In this document: positions 53,934-63,961 of the stretch, piece after piece
Layout: the number at the start of each line of letters is the position of its first letter
How positions within the stretch are numbered: the stretch's first letter is position 1
NCBI GenBank assembly: GCA_024224295.1
Contig: JAAENN010000029.1
Span: forward strand, 85,542 to 149,541
Direction: 5' to 3'
Length of the DNA: 64,000 bases
From: Shimia sp.
Lineage (GTDB): Bacteria > Pseudomonadota > Alphaproteobacteria > Rhodobacterales > Rhodobacteraceae
The notes under the pieces: model-generated
What the model saw: the letters and a program-made list of their open reading frames with translations, nothing else
What the model was told of the DNA's origin: nothing
The model's database searches: none
Translations under genes and position numbers: made by a program

Positions 53934-55061
53934 TTATTGATCTTTGAGCAGGTGCTCGTAGCGCGAGTCCGTCAGGGTTTTGAGGAAGGCCACAATGGCG
54001 TCGACACGCTGGTCGTCCAACGCTGGTCCATGGGTGAGTTCCTCAAAAGCCAAGGTTGTTGGCACCGCGGGCATGCGGAAGGTCTCGCCGGTTTCCGGAT
54101 TGGTACGGCGCTTTACGTCGGTGGTATTAAATTGATTGTAGAACAGTACCACAGTGCGGAGATCTTCGAACACGCCGTTGTGCATATACGGGCCGGTGAC
54201 CGCCACGTTGCGCAGGGTTGGGGTTTTGAATTTGCCGCGCAGGGTGGGGTTTTTTGCCATGTCCGGGTGGGCGGCGAGTCCGACATCCACTGTGCCGCGC
54301 TTCACGCCGTTCAATTCGCGCAAGGCCAAATTCTCCGGTACGCCGATGTTTTGGTACTCGTAGTTGGTGAAGGTCTCCTGCGGGTCCAATTGGCTTTTGC
54401 TAAGCTGGTGGCAGAGGTTGCAGTTAGTGAACTGCTCGGAGAAGAACAGCACGCGGCCGAGGTCTTCTTCGCGGGTCAATTCGACTTCCCCACGCAGGAA
54501 ACGGTCATATTTACTGTCAAATGGCGCGAAAATTTCGGTTCGCTCAAAGGCTGCGATAGCTTCGGTCATGGCGATATAGCCGGTTTGAGGATCGCTCAAA
54601 ACCTCGCCGTCAAACAGCGCCGGGAAGGCTTGGGTATAGACCGGGTCTTCGAGCAGACGTGCGAGAACGGCGGCTTCATCAGCCATTCCCATTTCCATTG
54701 GGTTCAGAGGTGGGCCGCCCGCCTGATCTTCTAATCGGTTGGCGCGGCCATCCCAAAACTGCCCCCCAACCCAAATGCCATCCGCGTTTTTGTGAAACTG
54801 CGGAGTGAAGGCGGCGTAGGCCACGCTGGGCGCGTTGCGGTCACCGAGGGATTCACCGTCGTCGCCAATTGACGCCATGCCGCGCGGATCGGCAAAGCCT
54901 CGTTCCGGATCATGGCAGGTGGCGCAGGATTGCGTGCGGTTGGCAGATAGGTTCACATCAAAGAACAGGTGTTCTCCGAGGGCTTCCAGGGTGGTGGGGA
55001 CGTCTTCCGCCAAAACTGGCGAGGAGGCGAGCACACATGCAATGGCGAGAGAGCGATACAT
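53934..55061 (-). CDS. Periplasmic cytochrome-c peroxidase / MauG-type di-heme protein
   Basis: 375 residues with signal peptide 1-18 (SLAIACVLASSPVLA). Heme sites C46-ATC-H50 and C214-NLC-H218, with the peroxidase context GEHLFFDVNLSANRTQSCATCHDPERGFADPR and KFKTPTLRNVAVTGPYMHNGVFEDLRTVVLFYN. Such proteins reduce hydrogen peroxide with electrons from cytochrome c or modify proteins. Its own promoter carries a dyad, and it lies upstream of the imelysin operon in the same direction across a 132 bp gap. Confidence 0.93.
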   Translation of the reverse strand: MYRSLAIACVLASSPVLAEDVPTTLEALGEHLFFDVNLSANRTQSCATCHDPERGFADPRGMASIGDDGESLGDRNAPSVAYAAFTPQFHKNADGIWVGGQFWDGRANRLEDQAGGPPLNPMEMGMADEAAVLARLLEDPVYTQAFPALFDGEVLSDPQTGYIAMTEAIAAFERTEIFAPFDSKYDRFLRGEVELTREEDLGRVLFFSEQFTNCNLCHQLSKSQLDPQETFTNYEYQNIGVPENLALRELNGVKRGTVDVGLAAHPDMAKNPTLRGKFKTPTLRNVAVTGPYMHNGVFEDLRTVVLFYNQFNTTDVKRRTNPETGETFRMPAVPTTLAFEELTHGPALDDQRVDAIVAFLKTLTDSRYEHLLKDQ

Positions 55062-55076
55062 TCAGGTGTCTCATTT

Positions 55077-55093
55077 CTGACTTGTATAGTCAG
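55077..55093 (-). promoter_or_regulatory. Perfect 17 bp dyad at the peroxidase promoter
   Basis: CTGACT-TGTAT-AGTCAG is a perfect 6+5+6 inverted repeat whose centre includes TATACA on the minus strand, a likely -10 box, 16 bp before the start codon. A repressor bound here would block polymerase. TGAC..GTCA dyads are of the kind reported for iron-responsive sites in Rhodobacterales; I cannot confirm the exact consensus. Confidence 0.6.
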
Positions 55094-55142
55094 CTTTGCG
55101 CCTGTTTGAGCAAAAGGTCAACGGACACTGTTGACGCAGGGG

Positions 55143-56093
55143 CTAGTTTGCATCCATTTCCTGACGATCGGCATGGCGGCGCACGGCGCCCGGCGGAATG
55201 CCAAACACGCGTTTGAACGCCCGATGAAAAGTCGGTTCGGAGGAGTACCCCAGTTCGGCTGCAATGGCGCTGATGGGCTGTGTGGTGCGCAACAGGTGGT
55301 CCCGTGCCAGATGCATGCGCCACATAGTGAGATAGCGTTTCACGGACATATCAATCAGGTTCGTGAACTTTGCCGAGAACGCAGAACGGGACATCCCTGC
55401 CACCTGAGCCAGAGAGTGCACGCTCCAGTCTTTGTCGGGGCATTGATGAATCTGCACTAATTCCCGACCAATCTGCGGATCTCGTACAGCACCTACGCAA
55501 CCGCTTTCTGCGCCTCCGCGCGTGTTGAGCCAGGTGCGGATGGCTTCGATCACCAACACATCTGCCAGCCGCGTGATCACCATTTCTCCGCCCGGGCGCT
55601 GCTCTTGCGCCTCATCCGCGATGAATTGCATCGTCCCTTGTAGCCAAGCCGTGCTGCTTTGAGACCAACGGCTGATGTGCAGTTGATCCGGCAGCAGCGC
55701 CATCAAGATGCTGCTTGCGGCATGATCCGGCCGCATCACACCATACATGAGTTGCGTTGTTTCGCCGCCGCCGCCAAAGGACAGCGTTTCGTACACCTCA
55801 GACACAGGCTCCACGGGCAGTTGATCAAGAGGGGTTGCTGTACAATTTGGGTCGCGGAGCACTTCATGCGCCTTGCCAGCGGTCAACAGTAGAAAATCGC
55901 CCTGCGCCAGCGCCATATTTGGCGCACCACCTTGGCGCAGGTAGCACCGGCCTCGTGTCACCACCAGAAATGTCATGACGTCTGGCATGGCAGGTACGGC
56001 AATGCCCCAAGGCGCTGTAAGCCATGATTGGCAATAGAATGTTCCCGTCAATTTCAGCAGATGAAAGATTTCGCCAAAGGCATCGCGTTTCAC
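55143..56093 (-). CDS. AraC-family transcriptional regulator with cupin sensor domain
   Basis: 316 residues. The N-terminal AraC_binding_2/cupin-like part (CQSWLTAPWGIAVPAMPDVMTFLVVTRGRCYLRQGG..LAQGDFLLLTAGKAHEV) resembles the cupin_6 type, followed by two helix-turn-helix motifs (DWSVHSLAQVAGMSRSAFSAKFTNLI; PISAIAAELGYSSEPTFHRAFKRVFGIPPGAVRR). It probably controls the divergent DUF4345 gene. The ligand is unknown. Confidence 0.93.
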   Translation of the reverse strand: MKRDAFGEIFHLLKLTGTFYCQSWLTAPWGIAVPAMPDVMTFLVVTRGRCYLRQGGAPNMALAQGDFLLLTAGKAHEVLRDPNCTATPLDQLPVEPVSEVYETLSFGGGGETTQLMYGVMRPDHAASSILMALLPDQLHISRWSQSSTAWLQGTMQFIADEAQEQRPGGEMVITRLADVLVIEAIRTWLNTRGGAESGCVGAVRDPQIGRELVQIHQCPDKDWSVHSLAQVAGMSRSAFSAKFTNLIDMSVKRYLTMWRMHLARDHLLRTTQPISAIAAELGYSSEPTFHRAFKRVFGIPPGAVRRHADRQEMDAN

Positions 56094-56195
56094 CGTTTGC
56101 GATTAGGCGGGATCAAAAGGAATTGGGGAGCGTGTGTTCATGATCACCAAGACAACACCTAAATCGGCTCTCGTCTAGATATTCTGGACGAAAAG

Positions 56196-56207
56196 CTAAT
56201 ATATTAG
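56196..56207. promoter_or_regulatory. 12 bp palindrome between araC-type gene and DUF4345 gene
   Basis: CTAATATATTAG is a perfect palindrome in the 184 bp divergent gap, roughly 70 bp before the DUF4345 start and 103 bp before the regulator start. It may be part of a promoter (TATATTA-like) rather than an operator. Confidence 0.3.
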
Positions 56208-56277
56208 TAAACACGGGCATTAATCGTCGCCATTTGGTGTTCTAGATTTGGCTTATTAGTCAAGAAAGGAACACCCA

Positions 56278-56682
56278 ATGACTTCTCTCTTTACCAAAAC
56301 CGTCCTTCTATTAAGCGCAGTTATCGCTCTCGCCATCGGCGGGATGCTGCTGTTCTTTCCGGAATTATTGCACCAATCCGTTGGCATTGCCGAAGTGTCT
56401 GACATCAATCTGCGCAGCGAGTTGCGCGCTCCGTCCCTTGTTCCTTTGGCTGTGGGTGCCCTGTCCCTCTGGGCCATCTGGAATTCCAGTTGGACAATGG
56501 CCGCATTGACGGCTGCGGCAGTAACCTACTTTGGGTACGGCGGCGCCCGCATGGTCGGTATGTTGCTGGACGGCCTGCCCAATGCCGCTTTGATTCAAAG
56601 CACCGTGATCGAATTGGTGTTGGGAGCCCTTTGTGTATTGGCACTAAGGCTGCAGGGTGAAACCGTAACCCAAGCGGCGTGA
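56278..56682 (+). CDS. Small membrane protein, DUF4345 family
   Basis: 134 residues with four hydrophobic segments (VLLLSAVIALAIGGMLLFFPELL, LVPLAVGALSLWAIW, MAALTAAAVTYFGYGGARMVGMLLDG, STVIELVLGALCVLALRL). The pattern PELL..ELRA..YFGYGGARMVGMLLDG is that of DUF4345. Function is unknown. A good AGGAAC ribosome site precedes the ATG. The divergent AraC-type regulator is its likely controller. A strong terminator ends it. Confidence 0.85.
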   Translation: MTSLFTKTVLLLSAVIALAIGGMLLFFPELLHQSVGIAEVSDINLRSELRAPSLVPLAVGALSLWAIWNSSWTMAALTAAAVTYFGYGGARMVGMLLDGLPNAALIQSTVIELVLGALCVLALRLQGETVTQAA

Positions 56683-56701
56683 ATATCCCAACCGCACGCA
56701 A

Positions 56702-56735
56702 AAAAAGGGCCGTTCCCCTTCGGGCGGCCCTTTTT
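56702..56735. terminator. Bidirectional terminator between DUF4345 and enoyl-CoA hydratase genes
   Basis: AAAAAGGGCCG (56702-56712) and CGGCCCTTTTT (56725-56735) form an 11 bp stem with A and T tracts, placed between two convergent genes. Confidence 0.92.
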
Positions 56736-56754
56736 GATGTGGTCAACCAACCGA

Positions 56755-57528
56755 TCAGCGGTCGCGGAACTGCGCTTCGCGCTTTTCCATGAAGGCTGCC
56801 ATGCCTTCTTTCTGATCCTCGGTCGCAAACAGCGAGTGGAAAGCGCGGCGTTCAAACAGCAGGCCTCCGCGCAGGGAACTTTCAAGGCTGCGGTTCACGG
56901 CCTGCTTCGCGGTGCGCGCGGCGAGCAGTGATTTCTCCGCGATCTTATGTGCGGCGCCCATGGATTCTTCCATCAGCTTTTTCGGTGGCACAACACGGGA
57001 CACAAGGCCGGAGCGTTCGGCTTCCGCGGCGTCCATGAAACGGCCAGTGAGGTTCATGTCCATGGATTTGGATTTGCCCACCGCCCGCGTCAGGCGCTGG
57101 CTGCCGCCGATGCCTGCGATCACACCGAGATTAATCTCTGGCTGGCCAAATTTTGCGGTCTCAGAGGCGATGATGAAATCACAGGCCATTGCGAGCTCGC
57201 AGCCACCGCCAAGGGCGTAGCCGGAGACAGCCGCGATGACGGGCTTGCGGATGTCCTGAATGCGATCTCCGAACTCGGCAAACAGGTTGGAGAGGTTTAC
57301 GTCTGCGAAGCTCATCGAAGACATCTCTTTGATGTCCGCGCCCGCAGCGAAGGCCTTCTCAGAGCCGGTGATCACGATGCAGCGCACTTTGTCGTTGGCA
57401 TCCGCGCTTTCCAGAGCTTCCTGCAGTTCGCCGATCAGCTGTTGGCTGAGCGCGTTCAGGGCGTCTGGGCGGTTGAGTTTGATAAGGGCGACGTGGTCTT
57501 CGATTTCGACGATGATCGTCTCAAAAGC
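56755..57528 (-). CDS. Enoyl-CoA hydratase
   Basis: 257 residues from the ATG at 57528 ([29 protein letters not shown]); the track start is 18 nt earlier. Crotonase features: [15 protein letters not shown], the oxyanion helix [21 protein letters not shown], and the catalytic glutamates in [22 protein letters not shown]. It hydrates trans-2-enoyl-CoA in fatty-acid oxidation. It follows mutM on the same strand after 66 nt, an arrangement I recall as common near dnaA in this order. Confidence 0.94.
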   Translation of the reverse strand, partial: AFETIIVEIEDHVALIKLNRPDALNALSQQLIGELQEALESADANDKVRCIVITGSEKAFAAGADIKEMSSMSFADVNLSNLFAEFGDRIQDIRKPVIAAVSGYALGGGCELAMACDFIIASETAKFGQPEINLGVIAGIGGSQRLTRAVGKSKSMDMNLTGRFMDAAEAERSGLVSRVVPPKKLMEESMGAAHKIAEKSLLAARTAKQAVNRSLESSLRGGLLFERRAFHSLFATEDQKEGMAAFMEKREAQFRDR

Positions 57529-57594
57529 CATGAGTAATGCTTTCATTGTTCCGGTCAGGAGTGATTGATTATCATTTGATACACATGGATCAAG

Positions 57595-58446
57595 CTATCT
57601 TTGGCATTGCGCGCAGTAGAACGACGAGCGTCCAGACTGGGTGATTCGGCTGATTTTGCTAGTGCAATCGGGGGTTTTACACAGTTCCCCCTCCCGCCCG
57701 TAGACGTCAAAAGTGTGTTGAAAATACCCCAGTTCGCCGTCAGCTTGGCGAAAGTCACGTAACGAACTTCCCCCGGCTTCGATGGCCTCCTGCAGCACTT
57801 GGCGGATGATAGGCACAAGACTGTGTACGCGGGTTTCTGAAATGGCCCCAGCCTTGCGTTTTGGTGCTATCCCTGCGCGGAACAGTGCTTCGCAGACATA
57901 AATGTTGCCTAGGCCGGCCACGATGCGCTGATCAAGTAGGGCTGATTTGATCGGGGTGTTCTTACCGGCGAGTCGATCGGCCAGATAGGATTCGTGAAAA
58001 TCGTTGCCCAGCGGTTCCGGGCCAAGCTTTGCAATGAGCGGGTGGGTTTCGGTGTTACCTGACGGCAAAAGGTCCATGGCGCCAAAGCGGCGGGGATCGT
58101 TGAAGGTGATGCGCGCGCCGTTGTCCATGTCAAAGACCACATGATCATGTTTCTCAGCCTGTGGATGGTTATGAGCGAACTGTCCCAATGGATCGCCGGA
58201 GACGGTCATACGGCCGGACATGCCGAGGTGAATCAACAGCGACTCGTCGGTGTCTAAGTCCGCAAGGATGTATTTCGAGCGACGGCGCAGTTGCGTGACT
58301 TTGGCGCCTGTGAGGCGGTCTGCCATGCGCTCAGGGAAGGGCCAGCGCAAGTCGGGGCGGTTAACTTGCGCGCGGGAGATGGTGGCGCCTTCCATGGCGG
58401 GTTGCAGTCCTCGGCGCACGGTTTCGACTTCGGGCAGTTCGGGCAT
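57595..58446 (-). CDS. mutM: Formamidopyrimidine-DNA glycosylase
   Basis: 283 residues. The N-terminal catalytic proline and glutamate are in [24 protein letters not shown] and the C-terminal zinc finger ([34 protein letters not shown]) are intact. It removes 8-oxoguanine and formamidopyrimidines and has AP-lyase activity. It is divergent from ubiE with a 157 bp shared promoter region, a usual Rhodobacterales layout. mutT at 12 kb serves the same oxidised-guanine defence. Confidence 0.97.
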   Translation of the reverse strand: MPELPEVETVRRGLQPAMEGATISRAQVNRPDLRWPFPERMADRLTGAKVTQLRRRSKYILADLDTDESLLIHLGMSGRMTVSGDPLGQFAHNHPQAEKHDHVVFDMDNGARITFNDPRRFGAMDLLPSGNTETHPLIAKLGPEPLGNDFHESYLADRLAGKNTPIKSALLDQRIVAGLGNIYVCEALFRAGIAPKRKAGAISETRVHSLVPIIRQVLQEAIEAGGSSLRDFRQADGELGYFQHTFDVYGREGELCKTPDCTSKISRITQSGRSSFYCAQCQR

Positions 58447-58603
58447 TTGTGCTCCTACAGATCAACTTGGCAAAGAATGCGCAAAGACTTGGAGGATACG
58501 CAAGCGGGGGAGTTCTGGTTTGCATTGGTCGGGTGCCAAATCAGCGCATTGTGCCTGTTTCGGTGGCCCTATATGAATGTGGCAACCAAGAGGATTTCGC
58601 ATC

Positions 58604-59353
58604 ATGGCGGACAGCAATAACACCACTCATTTTGGATTTGAAACTGTGCCGGAAAGCGAAAAGGCCGGGCGCGTTCAGGGCGTGTTTGGCTCGGTTGCCA
58701 GCAAATACGACATTATGAATGACGTGATGTCGATGGGCATTCATCGCATTTGGAAGGATGCGATGATGGATTGGCTCGCGCCGCGTCCAGGGCAGAAGTT
58801 GCTCGATGTGGCCGGGGGGACCGGCGACGTGTCGTTCAAGTTCCTGAAAAGGGCTGGTCATGGGCATGCGACCGTGTGCGACCTGACCGAACCCATGTTG
58901 GTGGCAGGCCGCCAGCGCGCGGAAGCGGATCATATGGCGGAAAGCCTAGATTGGGTTGTCGGGGATGCGATGGCGTTGCCGTTTGAAGACAACACTTTTG
59001 ACGTTTACACGATCAGCTTTGGCATCCGGAATGTGACCCGTCCGCAGGAAGCCCTGAATGAGGCGTTTCGTGTGTTGCGGCCGGGCGGGCGTTTGATGGT
59101 GCTTGAGTTTAGCCAAATCCCCAATGACATGATGCAGAAGGTTTATGACATCTATTCGTTTAACATCATCCCGCAGATGGGCAAAGTGATCGCCAATGAT
59201 CGCGACAGCTATCAGTATTTGGTGGAAAGTATTCGAAAATTTCCGGATCAAGAAACTTTCCTTGATATGGTGAAAACGGCCGGGTTTGAGAATGCGAAAT
59301 ATCGCAATCTGACCATGGGCATTGCCGCGCTGCATTCGGGTTGGAAGCTGTGA
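58604..59353 (+). CDS. ubiE: Ubiquinone/menaquinone C-methyltransferase
   Basis: 249 residues from the ATG at 58604 (the track start is 27 nt earlier). Signature segments: [35 protein letters not shown] loop [16 protein letters not shown], and [35 protein letters not shown]. It C-methylates the ubiquinone ring precursor. Its last bases overlap the ubiB start (GTGA), so the two are coupled. Confidence 0.97.
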   Translation: MADSNNTTHFGFETVPESEKAGRVQGVFGSVASKYDIMNDVMSMGIHRIWKDAMMDWLAPRPGQKLLDVAGGTGDVSFKFLKRAGHGHATVCDLTEPMLVAGRQRAEADHMAESLDWVVGDAMALPFEDNTFDVYTISFGIRNVTRPQEALNEAFRVLRPGGRLMVLEFSQIPNDMMQKVYDIYSFNIIPQMGKVIANDRDSYQYLVESIRKFPDQETFLDMVKTAGFENAKYRNLTMGIAALHSGWKL

Positions 59354-60888
59354 GAGGCCCCCACAATATTATCCGCCTGATCCGCACCGGCGCCACATTG
59401 GAGCGCACTGGTGCGATGAAGGTGGTAATGGACGCCTTTGAGGCACCCACCTTGGTACGCGTTGTTCTGCGCGGGTTGGTCTGGCCGTTTCAGTGGCTGG
59501 GCTATAAGGGCGATCCGGATGCGCCGGCGTTGCCACGAGCATTGACGGCTTTGGGGCCTGCCTACATCAAGTTTGGTCAGGTTCTTTCCACTCGCCCGGA
59601 TGTGGTGGGAGGAGATTTGGCTGGCGAGTTGCGAGTTCTGCAGGACAAACTGCCGCCGTTTGATCTGGCGACCGCCAAGGCGGAGGTCGAGGCCGAACTT
59701 GGTCAGCCAGTGGATGAGATTTTCTCTGAGTTTTCGGAACCGGTGGCTGCGGCGTCGATTGCGCAGGTGCATCGGGCTCGGTTGCGGGAGACCGGCGAAG
59801 AGGTGGCGGTGAAAATCCTGCGGCCTGGGATCGAGAAGGCCTTCCGCAAGGACATTGATGCGTTTTATTTGGCGGCCAATACCATTGAACTCCTGTCGCC
59901 TGGTTCGCGCCGGTTGCGGCCATGGGATGTGATTGAACACTTTGATCGTGGCGTGACATCAGAACTGGACCTGCGCCTTGAGAGTGCAAATGCCAGTGAA
60001 TATGCAGCCAATTCAGCTGATGACCCGGGTTACCAGGTGCCGGTCATCAATTGGGAGCATTCAGCACGCCGCGTGATGACGTTGGGCTGGGCCGAAGGCG
60101 CGCCAATTGGCGACAATGACGCGTTGGATGCGGAGGGACATGATCGTCATGCGCTTGGCAGTCGGATTCTGGAGCTGTTCCTGAACCACGCGCTGCGTGA
60201 CGGGTATTTTCACGCGGACATGCATCAGGGCAACATGAAAGTCGCTGCCAATGGAGACATCATTGTCTATGATTTTGGCATCATGGGCTACATTGATGAG
60301 TACACTCGTCGGGTTTATGCCGAGATTCTCTATGGCTTTATTCAGCGGGACTATAAACGTGTCGCGGAGGTGCATTTTGAAGCGGGCTATGTGCCTGCGG
60401 ATCAGGATGTGGATGAATTTGCACGTGCGTTGCGGGCCGTAGGTGAGCCGATTTTTGGCATGGACGCCACGCGGATTTCGATGGGACGGTTGTTAAGCTA
60501 TCTGTTTGAAGTCACCGAACGCTTTGGCATGGAGACGCGCACAGAGTTGATCCTGCTGCAGCGGACCATGGTTGTGGTGGAAGGGGTGGCGCGGTCTCTA
60601 GACCCGCGTGTGAATATCTGGGATGTCGCGAAGCCTGTGGTGTCGGACTACATCAAAGAAAGCATAGGGCCACGTGCAGTGTTGACCGATTTGGCAAAGA
60701 CGGCGCGGGTGTTGTCCCGGTTTGGGCCGCGACTGCCTGCCATGGTTGAGGCGGCGTTGATTGCGCAGTCTGAGGATCAACCAGAGGCCAAGCGAGCTGC
60801 ATGGCCGTGGGTGGTGGCTGGCGTCGGATTGGGCGCTGTTTGTGGTGCTGTTGCGACATTGGCCGTGGGCTTTGTATTGTGGAGCTAG
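59350..60888 (+). CDS. ubiB: Ubiquinone biosynthesis kinase-like protein UbiB
   Basis: 512 residues from GTG 59350, overlapping the ubiE stop by 4 nt. ADCK/ABC1 family: KxGQ motif [13 protein letters not shown], the alanine-rich nucleotide loop [22 protein letters not shown], catalytic HADMHQGNM and DFG in [10 protein letters not shown]. Two membrane helices close the C-terminus ([25 protein letters not shown]). It is an atypical ATPase/kinase needed for early ubiquinone hydroxylations. A terminator follows. Confidence 0.97.
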   Translation: MRGPHNIIRLIRTGATLERTGAMKVVMDAFEAPTLVRVVLRGLVWPFQWLGYKGDPDAPALPRALTALGPAYIKFGQVLSTRPDVVGGDLAGELRVLQDKLPPFDLATAKAEVEAELGQPVDEIFSEFSEPVAAASIAQVHRARLRETGEEVAVKILRPGIEKAFRKDIDAFYLAANTIELLSPGSRRLRPWDVIEHFDRGVTSELDLRLESANASEYAANSADDPGYQVPVINWEHSARRVMTLGWAEGAPIGDNDALDAEGHDRHALGSRILELFLNHALRDGYFHADMHQGNMKVAANGDIIVYDFGIMGYIDEYTRRVYAEILYGFIQRDYKRVAEVHFEAGYVPADQDVDEFARALRAVGEPIFGMDATRISMGRLLSYLFEVTERFGMETRTELILLQRTMVVVEGVARSLDPRVNIWDVAKPVVSDYIKESIGPRAVLTDLAKTARVLSRFGPRLPAMVEAALIAQSEDQPEAKRAAWPWVVAGVGLGAVCGAVATLAVGFVLWS

Positions 60889-60917
60889 GTGCGTGTTTCC
60901 AGAATACCTGACATGAA

Positions 60918-60945
60918 AAAGGCGCCCAGTGGGCGCCTTTCTTTT
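60918..60945. terminator. Terminator between ubiB and dapA
   Basis: AAAGGCGCCC-AGT-GGGCGCCTTT then CTTTT: a perfect 10 bp stem with A and T flanks, between convergent genes. Confidence 0.92.
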
Positions 60946-60972
60946 GAGCAATAAGCCTCGAAGCTTGCCGTG

Positions 60973-61845
60973 TTAGAGCAGGCCCGCGTGCGCCATGGCA
61001 GCGTCGATTTGTGCTTTGGTGGCGTCGGTCAGACCAGTAAGCGGCAGGCGGACCTCTTCGTTGCACATGCCAAGGCGCGACATCGCGTATTTCGCGCCAA
61101 CCAGACCGGGCTCCACAAAGATGGCTTCGTGCAGTGGCATCAGCTTGTCCTGATACTCCAGCGCTTTCGCATAGTCGCCAGCGAGAGTTGCGGCCTGGAA
61201 CTCCGCGCAAAGCTTTGGCGCTACGTTAGCGGTCACGGAAATGCAGCCCACACCGCCGTGCGCATTGAAGCCCAGTGCAGTGGCGTCTTCGCCGGACAGC
61301 TGAATGAAGTCTGCGCCACAGGACGCGCGCTGTTGGCTTGGGCGGGCCAGATCGCCTGTGGCGTCTTTCACACCGACAATGCGTGGTAGCTTGGCCAGTT
61401 CACCCATGGTTTCCGGTGTCATGTCGACCACGGAACGGCCTGGGATGTTGTAGATGATGATCGGCAGCTCGCAGCAGTCATGCACAGCGGTGAAATGTGC
61501 GATCAGGCCGCGTTGGGTGGGCTTGTTATAGTACGGTGTCACCACAAGGATGCCATCTGCGCCAACTTTCTCGGCGTGTTGGGCAAAGCGGATGGCTTCC
61601 AAGGTGTTGTTGGAGCCAGCGCCTGCGATCACTGGCACGCGGCCCGCCGCTGCTTTCACCACTTCGCTCACAATAGTTTCGTGCTCTTCGTGGCTCAGCG
61701 TTGGGCTTTCACCGGTGGTGCCCACAGGCACAAAGCCATTGGTGCCTTCACCAATATGCCACTCGACGATCTTTTTGAGCGTTTCCAAATCCAGCTCGCC
61801 GTTCGTAAACGGCGTGATGAGTGCGGGGTAGGACCCTTTGAACAT
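60973..61845 (-). CDS. dapA: 4-hydroxy-tetrahydrodipicolinate synthase
   Basis: 290 residues. The Schiff-base lysine is K160 in GVKDATGD, the proton-relay tyrosine Y132 in IIYNIPGRS, and the pyruvate pocket GTTGESPTL is at 42-50. It condenses pyruvate with aspartate semialdehyde in lysine and diaminopimelate synthesis, so it feeds peptidoglycan precursors. The divergent neighbour codes for a peptidoglycan lytic transglycosylase. Confidence 0.97.
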   Translation of the reverse strand: MFKGSYPALITPFTNGELDLETLKKIVEWHIGEGTNGFVPVGTTGESPTLSHEEHETIVSEVVKAAAGRVPVIAGAGSNNTLEAIRFAQHAEKVGADGILVVTPYYNKPTQRGLIAHFTAVHDCCELPIIIYNIPGRSVVDMTPETMGELAKLPRIVGVKDATGDLARPSQQRASCGADFIQLSGEDATALGFNAHGGVGCISVTANVAPKLCAEFQAATLAGDYAKALEYQDKLMPLHEAIFVEPGLVGAKYAMSRLGMCNEEVRLPLTGLTDATKAQIDAAMAHAGLL

Positions 61846-62007
61846 GGCACGCTCCTTTTTATGCGTAGCTGGGCGGAATTGCCCAAAAGTTAAATCGCGC
61901 GGACCCTAGCGGGAAGTTGCCCACTTGCCAAGATTGTGAGTTGAGGCCTTCGGGTGCGCGGCGTATCTTGCGGGTTCTATCCTGTCTGGCATAGGAAAAT
62001 GCAAGCC

Positions 62008-63957
62008 ATGTTGCGTCTTTTTCTGACTCTGTTTGTGGCCTTGCTGGTCGCTGTTCCCGCAAATGCGCAGCTTCGCGATGAGCTTCGTGCGGCGATGACC
62101 TCGATCCGGGCCAAGGATTGGGACGGCGCGGCCAAGGCGGTGCGCGAAACTGATCAAGTCACACGTGACATCATTGAATGGCACAGGCTGCGGGCGGGTG
62201 AAGGCTCGGCGGATCAGGTCTTGGCATTTCTGGATCGCCGGGGTGATTGGCCGGGGTTGCCCTTTTTGCGCAAACAATCCGAGGCGGCGTTTGAGGATGT
62301 GAGTGATGAGATGGCGCTGTCATTCTTTGTGCACGGTCCGGCGCAGACTGCCGAAGGGGCGCTGGCGCAGGCCAAAGTACTTAAACAAGCGGGTGAGGAT
62401 GGCGCGGCGCAGGCTACGATCGTGGAAGCCTGGCGCACCATGGCGATGAACAGCACGACCAAGGCAGATTACTTTGCGCGCTACGGAGATTTATTGAAGC
62501 CACACCACACGGCGCGATTGGACGCAATGCTGTGGAAGAACTGGACGTCCAATTCTGAGGCGATGTATGCGCATGTGCCGGAAGGCTGGGTGGCGCTGGC
62601 CAAGGCGCGGCTTGGGCTACGGGCGATGGCCAAAGGTGTGGATGGGTTGATTGCGGCAGTGCCGGACAGTTTGCAGGATGATCCAGGGTTGGCGCATGAA
62701 CGCTTTGTCTGGCGGCATAAGAAAGACCGTAACGTCAGCGCAATTGAGTTGATTCTGGCGCGCAGCAAAGCGGGCACGTTGGGCGAGCCTAAGGAATGGG
62801 CCCCACGTCGCCGGTCGTTGATCCGCAATCAGATGCGGGCTGGGAATTACACAACAGCCTATACGCTGGCTTCGACGCATAAGCTGACGCCAGAGGCGGG
62901 GTATGCCTATTCCGATTGTGAGTGGCTGGCGGGTTATCTTGCGTTGCGCTTTCTGGATCGCCCCGAGGAAGCCGCCGCGCATTTCTTGAACTTCGCCCAG
63001 TCGGTGGAAACACCAATTTCTCTGGGGCGTGCCGGATATTGGTTGGGCCGCGCCTATGAGGCGATGGGCGATAAGGATACCGCGCAACAGGCCTATGTGG
63101 CGGGTGGCGCGCATCAGACAAGTTTCTATGGGTTATTGGCTGCAGAGAAGGCTAGGATTGCCTACGACACAGCGCTGACCGGTCAGGAGCGCTTTCCAGA
63201 TTGGCAAAAAGCCAGTTGGACGACGTCGAGTGTACACAAGGCCGCGCGTACATTGTTGGCGGCGGGTGAGTTGAGTCTGGCAGAGCGGTTTTGGGTGCAT
63301 CTGAGTGAGACACAAGACCGAACGGGGCTGGGGCAGCTTGGCCAGATGGCACTAGACCTTGGCCAGCCGCATATTGCGGTGATGTTGGGCAAACAAATGG
63401 TGCGCATGGGGGTGACCCTGCCCGGACCATATTACCCGCTGCATCCGCTGGTCGATCAGAAGCTGCCCGTGGCTGACGAACTGTCCTTGGCAATTGCGCG
63501 GCGGGAGAGCGAGTTTGATCCGGTGGTGGTGAGCCATGCCGGTGCGCGCGGACTGATGCAGTTGATGCCGGGCACGGCGCGCGATGTGTCCAAGAAGATT
63601 GGCGAGGTCTATGTGCTGGGCAACCTGACCTCTGACCCGGGTTACAATGCGCGGCTGGGGAGCGCTTATCTCGCGGGCTTGGCGGAGCAGTTTGACGGCA
63701 ACATCATCATGATTTCGGCGGCTTACAATGCTGGCCCGAGTCGCCCTGAGCGATGGATGGGGAGCAATGGCGATCCGCGCGGCGGCTCTGTTGAAGCGAT
63801 GATTGATTGGATCGAGCTGATACCGTTCAACGAAACCCGAAACTATGTGATGCGGGTGTCCGAGAGTTTACCGGTCTATCGTGCGCGGTTGGGGAAAGAC
63901 CCACATCCGGTGTCATTTGGTAAAGAGATCACCGGCGGCACCATTAAGGTGCGCTGA
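62008..63957 (+). CDS. slt: Soluble lytic murein transglycosylase (Slt70-like)
   Basis: About 649 residues. Signal peptide LRLFLTLFVALLVAVPANAQ, a long alpha-helical superhelix (U and L domains), then the catalytic GEWL-like domain: AIARRESEFDPVVVSHAGARGLMQLMPGTARDVSKKIG (glutamate in RRESEF) and NIIMISAAYNAGPSRPERWM. It cleaves glycan strands to anhydro-muropeptides. Three starts are possible; AGGAAA at 61993-61998 fits the ATG at 62008 best, with 61999 as alternative. The track start at 61954 is too long. Confidence 0.95.
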   Translation: MLRLFLTLFVALLVAVPANAQLRDELRAAMTSIRAKDWDGAAKAVRETDQVTRDIIEWHRLRAGEGSADQVLAFLDRRGDWPGLPFLRKQSEAAFEDVSDEMALSFFVHGPAQTAEGALAQAKVLKQAGEDGAAQATIVEAWRTMAMNSTTKADYFARYGDLLKPHHTARLDAMLWKNWTSNSEAMYAHVPEGWVALAKARLGLRAMAKGVDGLIAAVPDSLQDDPGLAHERFVWRHKKDRNVSAIELILARSKAGTLGEPKEWAPRRRSLIRNQMRAGNYTTAYTLASTHKLTPEAGYAYSDCEWLAGYLALRFLDRPEEAAAHFLNFAQSVETPISLGRAGYWLGRAYEAMGDKDTAQQAYVAGGAHQTSFYGLLAAEKARIAYDTALTGQERFPDWQKASWTTSSVHKAARTLLAAGELSLAERFWVHLSETQDRTGLGQLGQMALDLGQPHIAVMLGKQMVRMGVTLPGPYYPLHPLVDQKLPVADELSLAIARRESEFDPVVVSHAGARGLMQLMPGTARDVSKKIGEVYVLGNLTSDPGYNARLGSAYLAGLAEQFDGNIIMISAAYNAGPSRPERWMGSNGDPRGGSVEAMIDWIELIPFNETRNYVMRVSESLPVYRARLGKDPHPVSFGKEITGGTIKVR

Positions 63958-63961
63958 GGCC

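Noticed and set aside
53937-54734. 265-codon plus-strand ORF opposite the cytochrome c peroxidase
   Set aside because: Shadow; two CxxCH motifs and a signal peptide support the minus strand instead.
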